A stretch of DNA of 16,523 nt from Fomitopsis serialis (GCF_022376445.1 NW_025955647.1:1-16523); one strand, 5' to 3'. Counted from the first letter of the stretch, positions 1 to 10,472 are shown. Notes: generated from the sequence alone by a model not told the origin. Numbers and translations are program-made.

Positions 1-2740
1 CAGATGCAGCATTGAGTGAAGAACTCACTCTGCAGCCAATCCGAAGTATTGACACCGTCGTCTTTTACCCGATCCTTATCAGGGTTGGCCATAGCATCCA
101 GAATGACATAGACAAGAACATCGAAGCCCATGATCGTGACGTAGTTCAACGCCTGGATGACCACACCCGCCAAGTTGTCGTATGCCATGATCTGATTGAC
201 CGCGTTCGTGAAGAAGATGCAAGGGTTCGAATGCGCAAGTTTCGCCACGGTCCAGACAACGAATCGATCGTGTTGTGCGAAAGACGACGAGGATGCCTTG
301 GATCGCGGTCGGATGAACTGCCGCACGCGGAGCTCGGGTGCGACTGTAGGTGCTCGACTCCACTCGCCATACAGCTGCCAACGGAGGTGGTCTCGTATTG
401 CCGCAAATATTCCAAACCTCGACGGTGCAGACCGCATTCCACGGATGAGAGGGAGAGCTGGCAGCAGATACAACCTCAGGACCTTGAACCAGAACTGCCG
501 AACGGGGTGGTCTGGATCGGGCGCACCAGAGGCTTCTTCGTTTCCGGGTCGACGGCAACCTATTCACCGCATAAGAAGACGCTCAAATATGCTGGGCGCA
601 GGCGATACTCACCGTCGTCATCATATGTACGCGACCGAGTCGAAGGAATTCGTCAAGTAGGCTGGATCTCTTGAGACGTGCAGCCCAATGAACTTCATCA
701 CGGGTCGATCACGTCCATCAAGTCGTCGAATGTGTGACACACTGGGACGTGTTGAATCCAATCGGGGAAAAAGAACACGAAGTCGATATGGTTTGTGCTG
801 GGGGTGTAGGTGCCCAGAGGGTAAGGTGCGGTCGCCGCTCGATGGCGGAATGATGCCTGCAGACCCATACGAGCGCGCGGCTTGGTGAAGCTCATAGTCC
901 GTTTTACGTTGCCATTGGACTCGTACAGGGAGTAATGGAGTGGTGGAGCACACGGATGATGAGATCCGCGATCTCCGGGAATGCATCGACCATCCAAGAC
1001 CATTTCGAGAGCAGGGCAATGGCAGGCCTGAGGGCGCCGACAGCAAGCAGCGCATTCAATATCCGAGCCTCTGGTTAGGTGGCTCCTTCGCTTCCTTCGC
1101 TTCTGGAGGTGGAGTGGCCTTAGCTTGGACGCTGTCCCCGAAGACTCGAGAGGAGCTGCCATTGCAAGCTGGCTAGTTTTCGCGTTCGAGATCCGCTCGT
1201 CAACTTTCGCAAGGTACTGTTTGTGGATAGCTTCCATGTCTTCGTCAGTCGGCGTTATCTGCAAGTAGACATAAGCATCCAACTCAAAGTCTGTTGAGAT
1301 TATACATACGTGAAGCAGCAAGTCTTCCAAAGAAATAAAGTCTTCTCGAATGAGGATGGCAGCCATCAAGTACAAGTTGCGCGGCACCGGTTCGCTGACT
1401 TCTTGGAGCTACCTCGAAGTCAAAACTAGTGATGCAGCAAAGACAACAACACGAACCTGGTAGTGTGCAAATTTGAACCCCAATACTTGAGCCAAAACGC
1501 GTGAATTGGTGCCTCTGTTGGCCGTTGGAGGCGGACGGACTTCCCCACTTGGATTCTCGGCGAAGGAGAGGATCTCATCCAGACTCTTGCCTCGGTACAT
1601 CTGCGTATCGGGCTCAACCACCATATCATCTTCGACTCGTTTGCGCTGGGGCCGGAGCGACCAAGGAGAGAACGAGAGGAATGCGGTGAAGAATGTATGA
1701 TGCGTAGCCAGATGGGTAGAGAAAGGTCCAGGATGACGTCTAACGCGCGATTAGGATCCAAGTCGAAATAACCTATGAGGCCGACGATGCGCTCCCAAGC
1801 GGGACGCGCACGCGCCTCAATGGCAGCTCGAGGCTCGGTAGGGTGACCCGTAGTAGGAGAGTGCGGCGGGCCCAGACAACTGGTCAGCTCAGTGACGAGC
1901 TTGCTGTAGCCTTCCGATTGCTCGCGAAGAAGGTTGAACTTGTTCTGCTTGTAACTATCCAATATGTCATTTCAGGAACAGCAGCAACAGCGGCCAACAA
2001 TGTGACTTACAACAGTCCCGTCCTTGTTCGTATTTCCTTCTTCTCGAAAGCAGGTTTATCGGGAACCAGTCCGACGTTCGCCACAAGACTGAGATCTAGC
2101 CGCTCCCTGCATACATCCGGATCCAGGATGCCCATAGACTACGGGAATGTCCTCAGCACTACGCAGCGGCGAAGACACATGGACACGCACAAGTAATCTC
2201 CGAACGGCCGCAGCCAACGTCTCCTTGTCCTCCTCCGCAGATTGCTTCGTGCGGAGACCCTTTGCCACAGCATCTCTGTCGAAGGACTTGCTCGCATCGA
2301 CGCCCTTCTGTTCTTCGACCAGAGCAGATTTCGCGTCCGAAACGATATCCTCCAGCTCAGCGTCTACAGACCAGACGACGTCCACCAGGAGTTCACTAAA
2401 CGGGACTGCATTCGGCGAGCTAGAAGCCGCCGTGGACGACGACGGGAGACGCTCGAACACCGACTGGACGAACTTCACGAAAGCATCAACCGTCAGGGCT
2501 GGCTGGATGGGCCAGCTCCTGAGGGACGACACGAGCAGCGCGTGGTACACGGTCGTGAGTGTATCATTAGAGTCCGGATCTGCAGGATTGGAATGAGGTC
2601 CCGCGACAATGTTGATACTGGAATGGCATCTCAGTAACAGATTAGACGTCAGACGTCAAATTCTTCAATACGCACCACTGCTCAGAGCCTCCATTATCCC
2701 ATTTCGAAAGACATCGTTGAACCTTGTCGACTACGTCCAT
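1..2740 (-). CDS. THO2: THO complex subunit 2 (THO2/THOC2), N-terminal part, frame broken by homopolymer deletions
   Basis: Large scaffold subunit of the nuclear THO/TREX complex, which couples transcription to mRNP packaging and export and limits R-loops (family knowledge). The ATG is at 2738-2740 (protein starts MDVVDKVQRCLSKW). Exons read on the minus strand: 2740-2676, 2617-2191, 2138-2011, 1954-1457, 1408-1310, 1258-613, 559-29, then a GTGAGT donor at 28 leading out of the window. All introns are GT-AG, 48-58 bp. Recognisable family blocks, in order, are VDVVWSVDAELED, TRTGLFYKQNKFNLLRE (across the intron at 2010-1955), VLAQVLGFKFAHYQ, LIREDFISLEDL, FVFFFPDWIQHVP, LYLLPALPLIRG, RRLSHNTIDSLSG and the Thoc2 domain (AHSNPCIFFTNAVNQIMAYD to DDGVNTSDWLQ, about 235-30). 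The frame jumps near 1722, 1136, 1063, 927, 702, 649, 533, 438, 405, 383, 297, 290 and 250, each time by one missing base. Protein similarity continues across every jump, so I infer sequence error rather than a decayed gene. About 800 residues of an expected 1600-2200 are present. Confidence 0.9.
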
Positions 2741-3871
2741 AATGTACGAACGTCGGATGACGCAAATTGTGGCGCAAATGCCAGTCAGCGGTTCAAGAAA
2801 CCTAAGGGGTAGCTAAGTCGAGCTCGATGAACAGCGTGCGCAGAGAATACGGCAGAGAAGAGAAGGGAGGGCCACCGTCGGGTGGTCGTCGACGGAGAGG
2901 CTTGAGTGCTGTTGTTCGCGCTGAACGCTCCAGTGCCACATCGTGGCTATTCACGTGCCTCTTCATCTGAGATCTATTGTGTGGCACTGACAGGCGCTTA
3001 GCGACGGTACGACAGCTCTGCGTACCACTTCCACCTGAATTATGTACTAGCAGCGTCCAAGCTTCCACATAATTTGTCCACCTGTACGACCACCAAACTG
3101 GTGACGTTCTCTTTCCATCTCTATGCTAGTGCTAATACTGTTCGCTCTGAGGTCTTTAATACCGCTCTACCGTTCATTTCCAGGTCTGTCGCAAGCGGCC
3201 AGTAGAATTCGCGGTGGGCATCAGCATGGTTAACTTATGTTTTATCCACTGACAGCAATAAGCATTATGTTAGCCGATTTGACGAGCGTTGAACACGAAC
3301 AGATCCTATTGCCAACGGCGTCACAGTACCGCCTTGACGATTTCTTGCGTGCGAGCCATCTGTCCATACTGGCCGGTACGCCGTACGCGAGCCCTCCTCC
3401 GAGTCAAAGTGCTAAGTACTCAATGCTTGTACATCAAACGTACAGATGTCCACCTGTCATTCAATAAGTAGTGCCATGTACTGTATACCAAGGTATGTTA
3501 CTCAAGCATACGGTCTTCCTTTGCCTGTGTGATCCGAGGAGGACTGCTTGTCGGATATGTTCATCATTGCACCGGTTGATAACAGCTTTGGTTCTGCACT
3601 GCTGCAACAGTGCTCTCCTGCGCCGCAGAACAGCGCGCACAGGCTTGTTTGAACCCTCAACTCTTATGGCCTTCCCCGACGTGCCGACTTCCGTTATTGA
3701 GTAGGGGTGCCTTGGGGGTGCCCGTTGACTGCGTGATTCCAGAGACCAAACTTGAGACTTATCGCGCCTCGGCACAACGCTGCGAATCGACGGAGGCCTC
3801 TTAGGACGCACGCGCTCTACATGAGCTGAGAATGTTGAACTGAGTGAGAATACGATCTGAAACGCTCATTC

Positions 3872-4426
3872 CAGCTAGTTGCAGAACATTAGGCGCAGAC
3901 GAACGCGCGCGACATACGATGACAAATAAGCGCCGCGCCACAGTTGACGTCGGTTCATCCACTTCTGCACCATTATGTTTTTGCGGCTTCAAAGCTTCAC
4001 GGTCGTCTGCACTAGCACCTGTACCGAGCAGTAGCGACGCGGTCACGTTCCTCGGACACCGTACTAATGTGTTTTACTGATCGAGACTAGTAACAATGCA
4101 TAATGCCTCCCCTACACGACTGCTTGCAGTCAGCTACAATGGACGAGTTCGACAGACGTCGTAGACCTGGGTGTAGGGGGCAGATACACGTTCAATTGTC
4201 TGCGGGCACTGGCCGGTACTCCTGCAAGGCGTTCACGGGATCGTGTTTACTGAGTCGCAAGACATGCCTCTCATGACGGCTGCTGCAGGGACAATCAATG
4301 CAACGCAAAAACATGGTGGTGCGAGGTGTGGTGAGGTGGGTAAACCGACGTCTTCGTGTGGATAGCGCCTATTTGTCATCATATGTCGCGCGCGTTCGTC
4401 TGCGCCTAATGTTCTGCAACTAGCTG
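3872..4426. repeat. Degenerate ~555 bp inverted repeat (fold-back / MITE-like)
   Basis: The outermost ~58 bases of the left arm (from 3872, beginning CAGCTAGTTGCAGAACATTA) recur as reverse complement ending at 4426, with one mismatch that I can see. Similarity then fades but reappears at GACGTCGGTT (about 3946 and its partner near 4345) and at CACCA..ATGTTTTTGCG (about 3969 and its partner near 4304). A 9 bp inner pair, CCCCTACAC at 4109-4117 and GTGTAGGGG at 4171-4179, shares nearly the same centre (about 4145-4149). The whole segment therefore looks like one old palindrome with a diverged interior. I found no clear target-site duplication at the outer ends and no transposase frame inside. 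A non-autonomous DNA transposon remnant is possible; a local inverted duplication is the alternative. Confidence 0.7.
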
Positions 4427-4541
4427 TCAGATTTCCCTGAGTTGATGGGACGCCGGGGGGCCAATGGGCGCGCAGGGATCGGGCGGCAAAGAGAGCTTCT
4501 AGATGGGGGTGAAGCGAGCTGGCCTGGAGACTGCCCGTACT

Positions 4542-4548
4542 TATATAA
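4542..4548 (+). promoter_or_regulatory. TATA-like motif
   Basis: TATATAA stands 132 bases ahead of the ATG at 4680. A very short ATG-started frame (Met-Arg-Leu-stop, from 4612) lies between them. The motif is the best core-promoter-like sequence in this region, but an AT-rich heptamer can arise by chance, so its value depends on whether the weak gene downstream is real. Confidence 0.25.
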
Positions 4549-4679
4549 TCGTGTCCCGAGCAACCAACTTGCCCTCCCGGTCCCGCTCCCTTGACCTCTC
4601 CGGGCACGCTCCATGCGACTGTAGCCTCTGTTCTTGGGCCCGCAAAAGCCGTTCCGGCCGTCGCTCGCAGCGCATCGTC

Positions 4680-5406
4680 ATGCTATCCATGCTCTTCCTC
4701 TCTCTCTTCGGTTCTCTTGTGTTGTGCTGTGTCCTTTTCCCATCGCTATGGACATCAATAACGGCGGGGGATGAGATGTTGGATGCACACGAGGCTGGCA
4801 TTGCTCTGGTGGCGTACCGTATGTCGTAATTTTCCCCTCTGCGCTGCTCGTGTGCCTACAGTCCATTTGCAGGCGCGCCGTTCCGTGAGGTGGGGCCACC
4901 CGTATGCATGGCAAAACTCATCATGTTGCGACATAAGGTTGGTACAAGTCGGCGACATCTCCAAAGTCACGCTGAGAGTTGAGCCTTTTGAGTGCAGATC
5001 AACCAAGACAAAACTCGGAAACGAGCTAGCGTCAGCCGTTCCCGTCAGGCTGCCTTCACCTACTCTATTCCATCCGTCCGATCCTCTCGCGACCTCTCCT
5101 TCATGCGCTTGGGCAGGATGCGCGGAAAGCAGAATCACTAATACGGTCGTCTTGTACGCGGTGCCCCGTGGCGCCTTTATACCCGGACGTAGAATACCTT
5201 CAATTCGTTCTTTCGGGACTATCCTGCCGGAGCCAAGTACCGCTGAGAGCAAACGGAATCTGTACACAAGGGACATGACATCCATGACATTGCGATGCAT
5301 CAACGTAGACTATGCTTTACACTACATTACAGTTGACATAATCAAGGTAGCATGTGGATCCAGAGAGGGTTTGAAAACATACTCGATGCATAACCATGAG
5401 TCCTAA
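4680..5406 (+). CDS. Candidate two-exon gene, small secreted or membrane protein (doubtful)
   Basis: I do not recognise this product. From the ATG at 4680 the frame opens with a strongly hydrophobic segment (MLSMLFLSLFGSLVLCCVLF) that could be a signal peptide or membrane anchor, then reaches a GTATGT donor at 4820. A CTACAG acceptor ends at 4862, and after this 43 bp intron the frame stays open for about 180 codons (from LHLQARRSVRWGH) to a stop at 5404-5406, giving a protein of about 227 aa with several cysteines. In favour: a TATA-like motif upstream, plausible splice signals, and an end 52 bp short of the convergent MRC1 stop. Against: the opposite strand is also open over much of the stretch, third-codon bias is weak compared with RPL3, and no domain is visible. 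It may be non-coding. Confidence 0.22.
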
Positions 5407-5458
5407 CGGATAGCTTGTCAATGACGTCGTCAACAACGTACTCAAACGCTCGTAGCAT

Positions 5459-6036
5459 CTATCCCTGGAACTTCGCGCGTCTGCTAGTCGACACAGTAGA
5501 CAAGACACTCGGTGTCTTCGCCACCTTGTTCGTCTGCTTCGGACCGTGCGCGGCCGTGCGCCCCGTGCCGCGCGAAGCGACGCCTCCTCTCTTCCTCGCA
5601 CCTCCAGTTACGGAGACCGAGGCAGTAGTGCGTCCAGTGCTGTATACGCGTGTCTCGTGCTTGGCCCAATTCAACATACGAGACTTTTCGTTCTCAGGTA
5701 CTTCACCGAACTTTGACTGTCCACGTGAGAGGAAACGATAAGGAAAGCTGCCAAATCAAAGACGCGTTGCACTCACCTGCACACTAGGATCCCAGTCCCC
5801 GTCCTTGCGCAGAGAGAGAGTCTTCGACGACCCGGAGAACTCTTTCACATGAAGAGTCTCCTCCTCTTCATATCCATCACTCTCAAACCAGGAGACGTCA
5901 TGAGGATCGAGGCTTTCGGTGTGCTAGGCAAAGAGTCGTCAGTGTTCCTCCCCGCGACAGGATGCACGGAAGCCTCACCTGGTCCTCACGCGACGCAGCG
6001 ACGAGTTCCTTCCTGAGCTGCGCCATACCAACGACT

Positions 6037-6072
<36 letters not shown>

Positions 6073-9000
6073 CCCTCTTCGACTGTATCGACGTCCATAC
6101 CGATCAAGGTATCGTCATTCTGTTCCATGTGCGCAAAATCGTCATCCTCTGTCATGCCATCTTGGTACGCTTGCGCGAAGGGCGCAGTGCCCGGATCTTG
6201 GGCTGTATACAACGCGTCAGCAAGGACTCAGAGGTTCCAGAGTTTCAGCTACCTAGCACGTCGAGTGTGTCACCGTCGATCTTCCGCTTCTGGCGCTGCA
6301 TCCTCCGCCTCGCCCTCGCGGCGTCATCGTCGTCCTCATCCGAATCGTCGTCCTCGAAGCCGACTCCGCGGTTGCGACGGGCCGTCCTCAGTTTACCCTG
6401 GACAGCATTTTGGTGAAGCCGCTCGTTCTCCTGATCATCCTGTTCGAGTTGCTCGCTGGAAATCGCCAGTAAGTACCGTAGGTGCGATATGATATGGTGA
6501 TACTAACCGATGTTTCTCCAGCACAGCGTGCTCAGCGAGCATAATCTCGTCCATCTCCTGGTCGTCCACCAACTCTTGGAGGTTCTGGTCCTGCGCTTCG
6601 TCATCCTCTTCTTCTTCGTCGTTGCGCTTGCGGAGACCAAACCCTCTCATATCGTCGTCATCCGACTCCTCTGCCTCGCCCTCGATGAACTCGGACCTTT
6701 TCGCCTTCTTACCCAGTAGGGCAGGCAACTTCATCGGATGCATAGACGCCTGCCTCATGATGGCAAACGCGTCCTTTGGCTTGTGCGGCGTCGGCGAGAC
6801 GCTGCCAGCGCGGCTACCAGACGGAACACCCTTCTCAGGCGAGATCTTGCGCCGCTTCAGACGCATGCGCGGCTGTGCGTCGAAATCATCGTCGTCGTCA
6901 TTGTTGGTCATGACCGCGTCGATCGTCGCCAGCGGCTGTCGCGTCACAGAGCGGGGCGAGAATACGTCTTGAATCGACATCCCGGACACCCTCGCTACCT
7001 GCGTCGGAGAGAACAGCTGACTTCGCACAGGAGTCCGCATGGGACGAGTTTGGGTAAGGAAACTATGGTGCACTAGAATCAGCCTGGCCCTCGGCACGAA
7101 GCAGTTGGAACCTACCCATGTTCGTTCACGTACATCCTCTTCTTCTCGGGGCTAATACCCTTGTTGGCACCTTCCGCGATGAGCTCCTGCTCCTTGTCGA
7201 AGATCTCGTCGGCCTTGCGTCGGAGGGTCTGGCTGATATCGAGGGCAGGCTGCAGAGCAACATCCATCGTCAATGAAAGGTCCTGTGCCGCTTTCGCGCC
7301 CTTGATCTGCACAGCCTCGTCAAGTACCTAAATCGAACCTGTTAGCAGGGTAGAGGTGACGAGGCCAATGAACAGCACCACGCACCGTTTGCTGCGAGAA
7401 GAAATCGGACAGGTCGCCGCCTTGCACGGCTTTGGGTACCACTGCGGGCGCTTGTACTTTGTTCGAGGCTTGAGACTCAAACAGATCTGCAAGACCGCCT
7501 TGCAACGCGACAGGACGGACCGATGGAGGACTCGCAGGGTCAGCCTGGGCAGGCGCATCCTCGTCGGATCGTAGGAACGGCAAAGGGGGACCTGGAGAGA
7601 ACGTCAGGCGACGAGCGGGGCTCTGCAAGTCGCTTGAGAAGGAGAACGGATTCTCGTCGTCGTCGCCGGTCGGCAGTTCCTGGAATGGAGCCCGACGTCC
7701 ATCTTGTGGCGTGCTCTCCATCGGAAGACCGTCGTCTAGCGAGAAAGGCCGATTCTGCGACAGGCTGAAGATGCTACCTGCCCTGCTGAACCCGGATTGG
7801 CTTGAGACTACCGTATTCTCTTTGTCTTCGCCTCTGTCGTACATCAGACTGGCGTCATTCTCTTTGTCAGTACCGTCTTCGGTATGGTTCTCCAACGAGG
7901 ATGTGGAGGTCCGACGGCGCAGTGTACCTTGCGGCAGACGCTGCGATCCAGGTAGTGCAAACGAGCTATCCGCGACCAACACTCTGCCCAGTGGCTCTGG
8001 CTGGCCCTCTTCCTCGTCATCGGAATGGATAGCGACCAATGGACGACGAGGCCGCCCTTTGCGCCCGCGTGGCACTGGGGCCACATTCTCGTCGTCATTC
8101 TCAGACTCCTGGGTCATCTCGACTTGGCTTGCAAGGACTGGCTGGCTCTCAGTGTCCGAGTTGGCCTCATCACCACTTCCGAGCTCTTGATTCTCGTCTG
8201 CGGGCTGATAGTCAGGATCGTCTTCATCTTCATCCTCACCCCCGTCCCTGTCCTCGTCCTCGTCCTCGTGGAAGTCGTCATCGGTCTGCACTTCGGTGAG
8301 ACGCTTCTGGATGAGCGCGGTCACTGCATGCTCAAAGCCAGCTGGCGCGGTGTCAGATAGACTGTTCTTCAGTTTACCTCCTGCCCTCTGCCACTGCTCT
8401 TCCTTCTGTCGGCGCTCCGCGACTGCCTGCTCTTGCGCCTGCCGCAGCATCATGTGGTTCAACTCGTCCACTGATATCCCCTTTCCCGCAGCGTCATGCG
8501 TCTTCTTCCTCTGGAAGCTCGGGGCCGCGGCGTCAGCTAGCGTCGTTACGCCAGTCACACCGCTCTTCCGACGCGGTACTCTGGCCAAAGCCAACTGTGC
8601 ATTTCTCCCGACAGAACGTTTGACACCGTGCGCGGCGCCGGCCCCCCTCGCTTGTGCCTCATCTCGAACCACACCGTGCATGTCTTCATGGACTATTTCG
8701 AGATCGCTACCGTCCTCATCGTCGGTGGGAACGCGATTCTGCTGCTGCTTCAAGAAACGCCTCTTGGTCTCGGCCGCGCGCTGAAGCCTCTCCTGCTCTT
8801 CCCTCTTCTTGGCTTCTTCATGGAGCAAGGATTCGATGTCAGGCATTTCCTCGTCCTCGCTGGAATCGTCGCTTCCACCGGCATGTGTGGAAGCAAGACC
8901 AAGAAGGCCAGTAGGTTTGAACGACGTGCCAGGCACCGGTGATGCTGCCCGAGCAAGTGGCTTCAGCGACACCGAACGAGCACGCAGAGGAATGTTAGGG

Positions 9001-10157
9001 CGCTCTTGCGGTACATGTGATGAGGGAGAGGAAGAGAATGGCTGTATGGGGTCCGTGTCCGGTACCTCCACGCGCTTATTCACTTTCACAGGAAGCTTCG
9101 AGGGTTTGCTATGGGTCAGAGGACCGGCAATCAGCAGCTGCTACTTCAATGAAAGCTGCTAGGCTGACCTGAGCTTCTCCAGAAAATGCGACAGTTCAAA
9201 TTGCTGCCCTTGTGCTCTGGGAAGAGTCGCATCCCGCTCAGCCATCATACGCGCTGTTGCTTTCTGGGTCTCTTCTCGCTCCTTCTTCGTAGGCGGCTGT
9301 GACACAAAGTAGGTCATTCAACCAAGCGCTATCAATCTGACGACACTTACCTTAACGCGTGTTTGCCTCCCCTTCCCTGCGTTTCGCCGTCGCTTACTCG
9401 TACGACTCTCGTCATCGTCGGAGTCCGTCTCTACAATAGCCTTCTGCTTTCCTTTGGCTTTGGCAGTAAGGGACGTGGGCAGCACGGCCGGAGAAGGCAA
9501 GCGACTGAGCACGGCGCGAAGAGGACTCTTGTCAAGAGCATCACTAGACTCGCTGTCAGAGTCTGCTCTGGGCGCGAGCGACTTCCTCCTGGGTGGCCGC
9601 CGACGGACAACCGGCGATGGAGAACGCGACGCCACTGGGGAGTCAGCGACCTTACTGCTCTCGTCGCAATTGACATGGGACAAATCATCAGTTTCTCGCG
9701 TCTCCGCCGAGGGTATGCCAACAGCGGGTGAAGATGGCTGCGGTGACGCGGCGCGTTTGCTGTCGATGGGGCGCTGACTAGACGCGTCTTTCACTATTTC
9801 CTGTACCGCGTCCTCATCCTCGTCCATCTCCCTGAGTTTCTTCTTCCAGTCGAACTCGTAACCCGAGGGGAGCGCGTCGCCTCTGTCATTGTCTTCGTTG
9901 CTGGCCTCAGCGTCGTCGAAGGAAGCGGGGGAGGAGGCAGACGCGTCGGGCCCATCAGATGTCGGCGGATATTCGTGGTTCGGTTCGAGAGAGGGAGGAT
10001 CATTGGAACTAGCCCGTGATGAGGCACCTGTAGAGACAGTAGAGTCGAGTATGCTCGTGTCGAGTGCGGGCTCTCTGCGACGTCCGTAGGTTCGCTTGAC
10101 CGCAGGACGTAAAGCGGCCGCGCCCACTGCGGTTCCTAGAGAGTCCATGTCGTCCAT
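5459..10157 (-). CDS. MRC1: Mediator of replication checkpoint 1 (MRC1/claspin), complete
   Basis: Nuclear fork component that travels with the replisome and relays the ATR/Mec1 signal to the Rad53/Chk1-type kinase at stalled forks (family knowledge). Nine exons, minus strand: 10157-9351, 9296-9169, 9108-7386, 7327-7116, 7062-6508, 6455-6253, 6202-5979, 5923-5777, 5716-5459. All eight introns are GT-AG, 50-60 bp, and the frame closes without error at 1418 aa. The chosen ATG (MDDMDSLG) is shortly followed by RTYGRRR, seen in fungal Mrc1 N-termini. Exon 2 encodes PPTKKEREETQKATARMMAE. Residues ~310-885 are acidic and Ser/Thr-rich with many SQ/TQ sites (for example ESQPVLASQVEMTQE), the kind of site ATR/Mec1 phosphorylates. 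VLDEAVQ and QDLSLTMDVALQPALDIS open a conserved central part, and the Mrc1-like domain (SEFIEGEAEESDDDD, QELVDDQEMDE, ARRNRGVGF) lies around residues 1075-1210. A (Gln-Glu)n tract and a basic tail follow. It diverges from RPL3. Confidence 0.95.
6038..6072. repeat. Hexanucleotide repeat coding (Gln-Glu)n in MRC1
   Basis: Five perfect CCTGCT units plus one partial unit on the plus strand. On the coding minus strand this gives alternating Gln-Glu in exon 7 of MRC1, within an acidic linker after the Mrc1-like domain. Length changes would stay in frame in steps of one Gln-Glu pair, so strain polymorphism is expected. The Ser/Cys-rich open frame on the plus strand here is only its shadow. Confidence 0.85.
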
Positions 10158-10472
10158 AGTCTGCGCCACAAGAATATGACGAGCGGAAGGGTATCGGCAG
10201 ATGAAGACAGCTGCTTGGACCAGCAAGCTGTAGCTTTGGTTGGGTGTGCCAGTCGAGCGCCCGACTCGTCACTCGTCTCGGTTGTCACAAATGTGACGAG
10301 ACGCGTTTTTGGAAACAGCGCCGTCACGCACCAGCTGCCGGGGTCCTGGGAAGGTGCAGCCCGATATGGATGAACTGCATAGTCCACTTCAGCCACCCGC
10401 GCCACCGCAAGATTTGGGCAGGCTATCGACACCGGCATAGACGCACGCCCGCAACGACCTCAAGACCTCAAA
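10158..10472. promoter_or_regulatory. Divergent promoter region between MRC1 and RPL3
   Basis: The 315 bp between the two start codons must hold both core promoters and both 5' leaders. No TATA box is apparent. It contains a near-perfect inverted repeat (10274-10303) and an ACGCGT hexamer at 10301-10306, the MluI cell-cycle box consensus recognised by MBF in yeasts. That would suit a G1/S gene such as MRC1, but ACGCGT is also frequent elsewhere in this window, including in coding DNA, so the regulatory reading is an inference. Confidence 0.7.
10274..10303. promoter_or_regulatory. Imperfect palindrome in the MRC1/RPL3 promoter
   Basis: Outer arms CGTCTCG and CGAGACG enclose an inner pair GTCACA/TGTGAC with a 2 bp centre, offset by three unpaired bases on one side. 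In a short promoter, such a symmetrical sequence could bind a dimeric transcription factor. A bZIP or CREB-like half-site (GTCAC) is one possibility. No function is shown. Confidence 0.45.

Larger units (their letters stand above)
2741..4679. other. Gene-poor intergenic region upstream of THO2
   Basis: About 1.9 kb without a supportable gene. The right flank of THO2 (2741 to roughly 3000) should hold its promoter, but I see no clear TATA box there. Open frames in this stretch are short, are open on both strands and match no family I recognise. The only structured element is the inverted repeat at 3872-4426. The low coding content and the fold-back repeat make this a likely landing site for old mobile DNA (inference). 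Confidence 0.6.

Noticed and set aside
29..559. Programmed ribosomal frameshifting as an explanation of the THO2 frame breaks
   Set aside because: There are too many events, at different homopolymers, without a common slippery site or downstream structure, and the THO2 family is not known for frameshifting.
12..674. Long plus-strand open frame of 220 codons
   Set aside because: It is the antisense shadow of THO2 exons 6 and 7, where the minus-strand sequence carries unmistakable family motifs.
2802..3068. Minus-strand frame with MKRHVNSHD, like the second half of a C2H2 zinc finger
   Set aside because: The required C-x2-C pair is missing, there is no second finger and no continuation; chance resemblance is more likely.
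3370..4220. Direct repeat ACTGGCCGGTAC near 3368 and 4208
   Set aside because: Only about 12 bases match and the flanks differ; it is compatible with chance.
4755..5303. Minus-strand frame of 182 codons with a TATAAAGG motif inside (about 5175) and a hydrophobic stretch
   Set aside because: The TATA-like motif lies inside the frame rather than ahead of it, no family is recognisable, and the hydrophobic stretch is not at a start codon.
5962..6492. Plus-strand Ser/Cys-rich frame resembling a repeat protein
   Set aside because: The Cys-Ser repeats are the complement of the Gln-Glu repeat of MRC1, and MRC1 exons 6 and 7 occupy the other strand with correct splicing.
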